Source: a bacterium (GTDB lineage Bacteria; Nitrospinota_A; UBA7883; JACRGQ01). From it: 17,806 nt of DNA. A program made the translations under genes and the position numbers. This document shows positions 13,314 to 17,806 of the stretch, piece by piece. The first letter of the stretch is position 1. Every line of letters starts with the position of its first letter. The stretch spans positions 1 to 17,806 of the forward strand of contig JAKAGL010000019.1 of the NCBI GenBank assembly GCA_021815535.1, read 5' to 3'. Below the pieces are notes generated by a model. The model did no database searches. It was not told the origin of the DNA and saw only the letters and a program-made list of their open reading frames with translations.

Positions 13314-14150
13314 CTAAAAGGCCACGCCGATTTTGAATGAATACATGTTGATAACCCCAAGATCTGCTTCCAGCGCCATTCTGAGATATTTCCAGTTGAA
13401 TTCCGAGCCGATCATCCATTCAATCGCGTTGACCGTTTCTTCATTCAAATTCACTTTCACGGTAGTTTCCGTGGCCGTGCCATGCAACAGGGATGCGCCC
13501 GCATACGGCCTGAACAGGCCAATATCCCTGCTTGCCAGCAAATCGACCGCCATGCTGCTATATTTCATGTCGTCGACACCGGTCAGGGTTGAATAGGTCG
13601 GCCGCACCGCAAACGCCCACCCGGTATCAGGATCGTCGAGGAAACCGTATTTCATTGCGATTCCCAAAAAACCGTAATTCGAGCCGGGGCTGACGGTGTA
13701 AAAAAGCTCCGCGTCGATCGTGTCGGTTACTCCCATCCGCACCCGCGGCACGGCAAAACCGAGCGTATGGTCATCACCCGTCAACCAGTGATCGGCATTG
13801 GGGTGTGAGAAGGTGTTGTTCCATTTTCCCGCATAATCCTGAATGGGAGAGGTTTTCCAAAACTCATAGCTGAACTCAAATTTGAATTTGCCCAGCGGTT
13901 TTGCCCCCGCCAGAGGCCTGAAATAAAGTATCGGCGCGAGTTCATGGGCGAAATCGTGGAATTCCGATTGCGTGAGCGAAGGGTCGAGAACCAGCGCGCA
14001 CTGGCTCCATATATTGTTGACGTGAAGCGTAACGGCGTGATCTCCGGTGTGATGCGCCTCTGCCGGATTGGCGCCGGAAAGCATTGCGGCAAGAATAACC
14101 GAACCGAACAGACAAACAAGCTTTGTTGTGGAACGCATTCCACGACACAT
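13314..14150 (-). CDS. Secreted protein, probable outer-membrane beta-barrel
   Basis: The 278-residue protein has a signal peptide: basic start, hydrophobic stretch at about 11-26, and an A-E-A cleavage site at 30-32. The mature protein begins His-rich (HHTGDHAVTLH). The rest has alternating polar/hydrophobic strands with frequent aromatic and Gly residues, and it ends in KIGVAF. A C-terminal Phe is the classic beta-barrel assembly signal. I recognise no named family; WNNTFSHPNADHW (about 110-122) is a distinctive stretch. The frame is open to 14249, but the ATG at 14150 is preceded by a GGGGGAAGGG tract and puts the signal peptide at the N-terminus; a second ATG at 14138 is possible. It is divergent from the vsr-like gene, with 28 bp between starts, so its promoter must lie inside that gene. 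Confidence 0.75.
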   Translation of the reverse strand: MCRGMRSTTKLVCLFGSVILAAMLSGANPAEAHHTGDHAVTLHVNNIWSQCALVLDPSLTQSEFHDFAHELAPILYFRPLAGAKPLGKFKFEFSYEFWKTSPIQDYAGKWNNTFSHPNADHWLTGDDHTLGFAVPRVRMGVTDTIDAELFYTVSPGSNYGFLGIAMKYGFLDDPDTGWAFAVRPTYSTLTGVDDMKYSSMAVDLLASRDIGLFRPYAGASLLHGTATETTVKVNLNEETVNAIEWMIGSEFNWKYLRMALEADLGVINMYSFKIGVAF

Positions 14151-14178
14151 AATCCCTTCCCCCTTTTTTTGACCCGTT

Positions 14179-14544
14179 ATGATTGCTTTTCGCAGCCTTG
14201 CCCCTAATGAAAAAATACTAGAAGCATCTGAAGAAAATAGCAAATTCATTCATGCTTCCGATTTGCCGGGCAAGCCGGACTTGGTGTTTAGAAACAGAAA
14301 GAAGGCCATTTTCGTTCATGGCTGTTTTTGGCACTCTCACGAAAGCAAACAATGCGCCATAGCGCACATGCCAAAATCGAATATAAAGTACTGGAAGGCA
14401 AAGTTATCACGAAACAGGGAGCGTGACCGGAAGAACCTATCAGCGCTGAAAAAAATGGGCTGGAAAACGCTGGTGATATGGGAATGCCAGATAAATAAAG
14501 CGCCCTTATTGGTAAAGCGGATAGCGGCATTTATGGGGCGGTGA
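14179..14544 (+). CDS. vsr: Vsr-family very-short-patch-repair endonuclease, shortened N-terminus
   Basis: Vsr nicks DNA beside T:G mismatches left by deamination of 5-methylcytosine. The 121-residue protein carries the core: DLPGKPDLVF with Asp34 (E. coli Asp51), FVHGCFWHSH with His47 and His52 (His64 and His69), then the helical segment SRNRERDRKNLSALKKMGW and VIWEC. Glu11 may match E. coli Glu25. Thr63 of E. coli is Val46 here. E. coli Vsr has 156 residues. Here the first helix, with its conserved RSxxM motif, is missing, and a stop codon (TGA at 14170-14172) precedes the ATG with no Shine-Dalgarno, so it may be inactive or a remnant. The usual cytosine methyltransferase partner is not nearby. 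GC content is lower than in the neighbours (about 43-48% in two lines), and the 3' end overlaps rsmG by 14 bp, both consistent with horizontal insertion. Confidence 0.8.
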   Translation: MIAFRSLAPNEKILEASEENSKFIHASDLPGKPDLVFRNRKKAIFVHGCFWHSHESKQCAIAHMPKSNIKYWKAKLSRNRERDRKNLSALKKMGWKTLVIWECQINKAPLLVKRIAAFMGR

Positions 14545-15079
14545 GATTGAGGGTGAAGCAATCAGCGGAAGGGTTTTTGGCGAGGAGATGGTAGGGGCCG
14601 GATTTTTCCGGGGCGCCGGGGGTGTGGTGGATGATGACGCGGCCCGCAGGCTTCAACAATCCGTCGGCGGCGGCAAAAACGTCTTCCCGATTCACCGCGC
14701 GCGAGGTTACAACATCGGCGATTGCACGGTAAACGGCGTTCTGCGAAACCTTTTCGCTCCGCTCATTCAGCACCCGCACATTCTTTAATCCCAGCAGGCC
14801 GGCGGCATGCTGTAAAAAGACCGCCTTCTTCCGGTCCGATTCCACCAGCGCGAAGCGGTGTTGCGGATAGCGGACGGCTAGCGGGATGGCGGGCAGGCCG
14901 CCGCCGCTGCCGATGTCGAATATCTGCAGCGCATCCCCCGGCGGAAAGAACTCCGCCATGGCAAACGACGGCTCGATGAGCACCGCCTGCGCCTTTTCCC
15001 GCGCAACAGAGGTGAGGTTCACCTTTGCATTCCAGCGGTAAAGCTCGTCCAGATAGCGCGCGATGAGTTTATCAGTCAT
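14531..15079 (-). CDS. rsmG: 16S rRNA (guanine-527-N7)-methyltransferase RsmG
   Basis: RsmG (GidB) uses S-adenosylmethionine to methylate N7 of G527 in 16S rRNA. The 182-residue protein is short for the family (E. coli 207). It has the family start YRWNAKVNLTS (14-24), the SAM-binding loop FDIGSGGGLPAIPLA (54-68), the acidic strand end LVESDRKKAVFL (78-89) and TSRAV (125-129). The C-terminal strand looks complete, although its last codons overlap the convergent vsr-like gene by 14 bp. The start has a weak AAGG 5-6 nt upstream. It follows mnmG on the same strand with a 192-nt gap that contains a REP-like element. In many bacteria parA and parB follow; here they do not. Confidence 0.95.
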   Translation of the reverse strand: MTDKLIARYLDELYRWNAKVNLTSVAREKAQAVLIEPSFAMAEFFPPGDALQIFDIGSGGGLPAIPLAVRYPQHRFALVESDRKKAVFLQHAAGLLGLKNVRVLNERSEKVSQNAVYRAIADVVTSRAVNREDVFAAADGLLKPAGRVIIHHTPGAPEKSGPYHLLAKNPSADCFTLNLTAP

Positions 15080-15127
15080 GGCAACCTTGCATCACGCGGC
15101 AGGAACATAGGCCATGCAATCCCTTTT

Positions 15128-15223
15128 CCGGGTAGAGGCGACACTCTGTCGCCTGAATAAACCGGCGGAGTGCTGCTGTTGCCGCGTGGATAAACCGGCG
15201 GCAGGAGTGCCGCCGCTACCGGG
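15128..15223. repeat. REP/BIME-like pair of palindromes between mnmG and rsmG
   Basis: Two short hairpins lie head to head: GGCGACA-ctc-TGTCGCC (15137-15153) and GGCGGCA-ggag-TGCCGCC (15197-15214). The segment ATAAACCGGCGG occurs twice between and beside them. The outer ends, 15128-15140 and 15211-15223, are 13-bp inverted repeats with two mismatches. This is the layout of paired REP units. No transposase is present in the window. Readthrough from mnmG to rsmG would fold this RNA. Confidence 0.75.
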
Positions 15224-15271
15224 ATTGGTAGGAGCGTTTGCGCCACCCAAGATGGGGCAATAGTTATGCAT

Positions 15272-17136
<1,865 letters not shown>

Positions 17137-17140
<4 letters not shown>

Positions 17141-17806
17141 TTGCCCACGCAGAATTCGTCAAAGATGGCGGAGAGCACTTCTTCGGTGTACGACTCGCCG
17201 GTGAACCGCTTGATCTCTTCGAGCGCGTCCCACACGCTGGCGGCGGCAAGTTCGCGCCCCAACGCGATCTCATCGGCGGCGCGGCGCAAATCGTCGGCTA
17301 TGCGGCAAAATATTTCGCGGTGGCGCGCCCGCGTCAGCACCGGTTCTTCGCTGTTGAGCGCCTGCGCGTCGTTCGCAAAGGCCGCGATCTTTTTCAAAAG
17401 CTGGTCAAGGCCGCGCATCTCTTTCACCGATATCCGCACCGGCTCAAGCGTGCCGTCCGGCCACGCGATCTGTTGCGGCATATCGGCTTTGTTTATCACC
17501 GCGAGATGGAGCCGCGCCTTTTTCACCACTTCCAACACCTTCGTATCGCTCTCTTCCCATGCGCGCGCGCCATCGAAAAGGCCGATAACCGCGTCGGCCG
17601 ATTCAGCGGCTTTCAGCGCGCGGCGTATCCCTTCGGCCTCCACCGTATCAGGCGCGGGGTTCAGCCCCGCCGTGTCGATCAGTTCTACCTTCAAGCCCGC
17701 CAATTCCCCCTCTACACGGATGAGGTCGCGCGTGGTGCCGGGGATTTCCGCCACAATGGCGCGCTCTTCTTCAAGCAGTGCGTTGAGGAGCGACGATTTA
17801 CCTGCG
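17137..17806 (-). CDS. mnmE: tRNA modification GTPase MnmE (TrmE), C-terminal part (5' partial)
   Basis: MnmE is the GTPase and folate-binding partner of MnmG. Because the gene is on the minus strand, its start lies beyond the right edge. About 223 codons are visible; the internal ATG-like start at 17754 is not real because the frame continues to the edge. The visible part opens inside the P-loop (AGKSSLLNALLEEE), then shows GTTRD (switch I), IDTAGL (G3), NKAD (G4) and the helical C-terminal domain. It ends in FCVGK, whose Cys is the conserved functional residue (E. coli Cys451). The folate-binding N-terminal domain is outside the window. Its stop overlaps the mnmG GTG start by 4 nt. Confidence 0.97.

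Noticed and set aside
15137..15214. CRISPR-like repeat-spacer array
   Set aside because: There are only two dissimilar hairpins with partial shared segments, no regular spacers and no cas genes; it fits a REP-type element.

Overview
The window comes from a Gram-negative (diderm) bacterium with a fairly GC-rich genome. It carries lipid A genes (lpxD-fabZ-lpxA), a predicted outer-membrane beta-barrel protein and a probable lipoprotein. I cannot fix the lineage from sequence alone. The gene content and order would suit a deep-branching Nitrospinota- or deltaproteobacteria-like group, but that is a guess. Most genes are housekeeping genes on the minus strand.

Layout. Positions 1-573 hold the end of a plus-strand lipoprotein gene, closed by a clear intrinsic terminator. 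Next, on the minus strand, is the compact lipid A operon lpxD-fabZ-lpxA (3040 to 804). Divergent from lpxD is a B12-binding-type radical SAM gene (3121-4560). It converges on hisC (5676-4618). Upstream of hisC is a histidine kinase reduced to its catalytic core (6467-5727). Divergent from the kinase is a DUF302 gene (6681-7076). It converges on a DUF4395 membrane protein gene (7607-7158), which follows clpB (10280-7722).

From 10281 to 11212 lies an AT-rich island with no confident gene. One plus-strand frame in it looks like decayed coding sequence. Beyond it come trpG-trpD (12804-11213), a small Cys-rich protein gene (13025-13249), a secreted beta-barrel-like protein gene (14150-13314), and a short vsr-type endonuclease gene (14179-14544) whose 3' end overlaps that of rsmG (15079-14531). 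A 96-bp REP-like palindromic element separates rsmG from mnmG-mnmE (17140-15272, and 17806-17137 partial).

How the genes work together. LpxA and LpxD acylate lipid A precursors, and FabZ feeds fatty acid synthesis from a shared hydroxyacyl-ACP pool. TrpG and TrpD are two parts of tryptophan synthesis; trpE and trpC are not adjacent. MnmE and MnmG jointly modify the tRNA wobble uridine, and RsmG methylates 16S rRNA. The usual parA-parB genes do not follow rsmG.

The most interesting general signal is promoter architecture. Five genes (lpxD, the radical SAM gene, hisC, the kinase and trpG) have a TANNNT -10-like box ending only 6-8 nt before the ATG and no usable Shine-Dalgarno sequence. This is the signature of leaderless mRNAs. 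Other genes in the same window have ordinary Shine-Dalgarno sequences. I found no CRISPR array, tRNA, rRNA or intact transposase gene, and no clear new multi-gene system.
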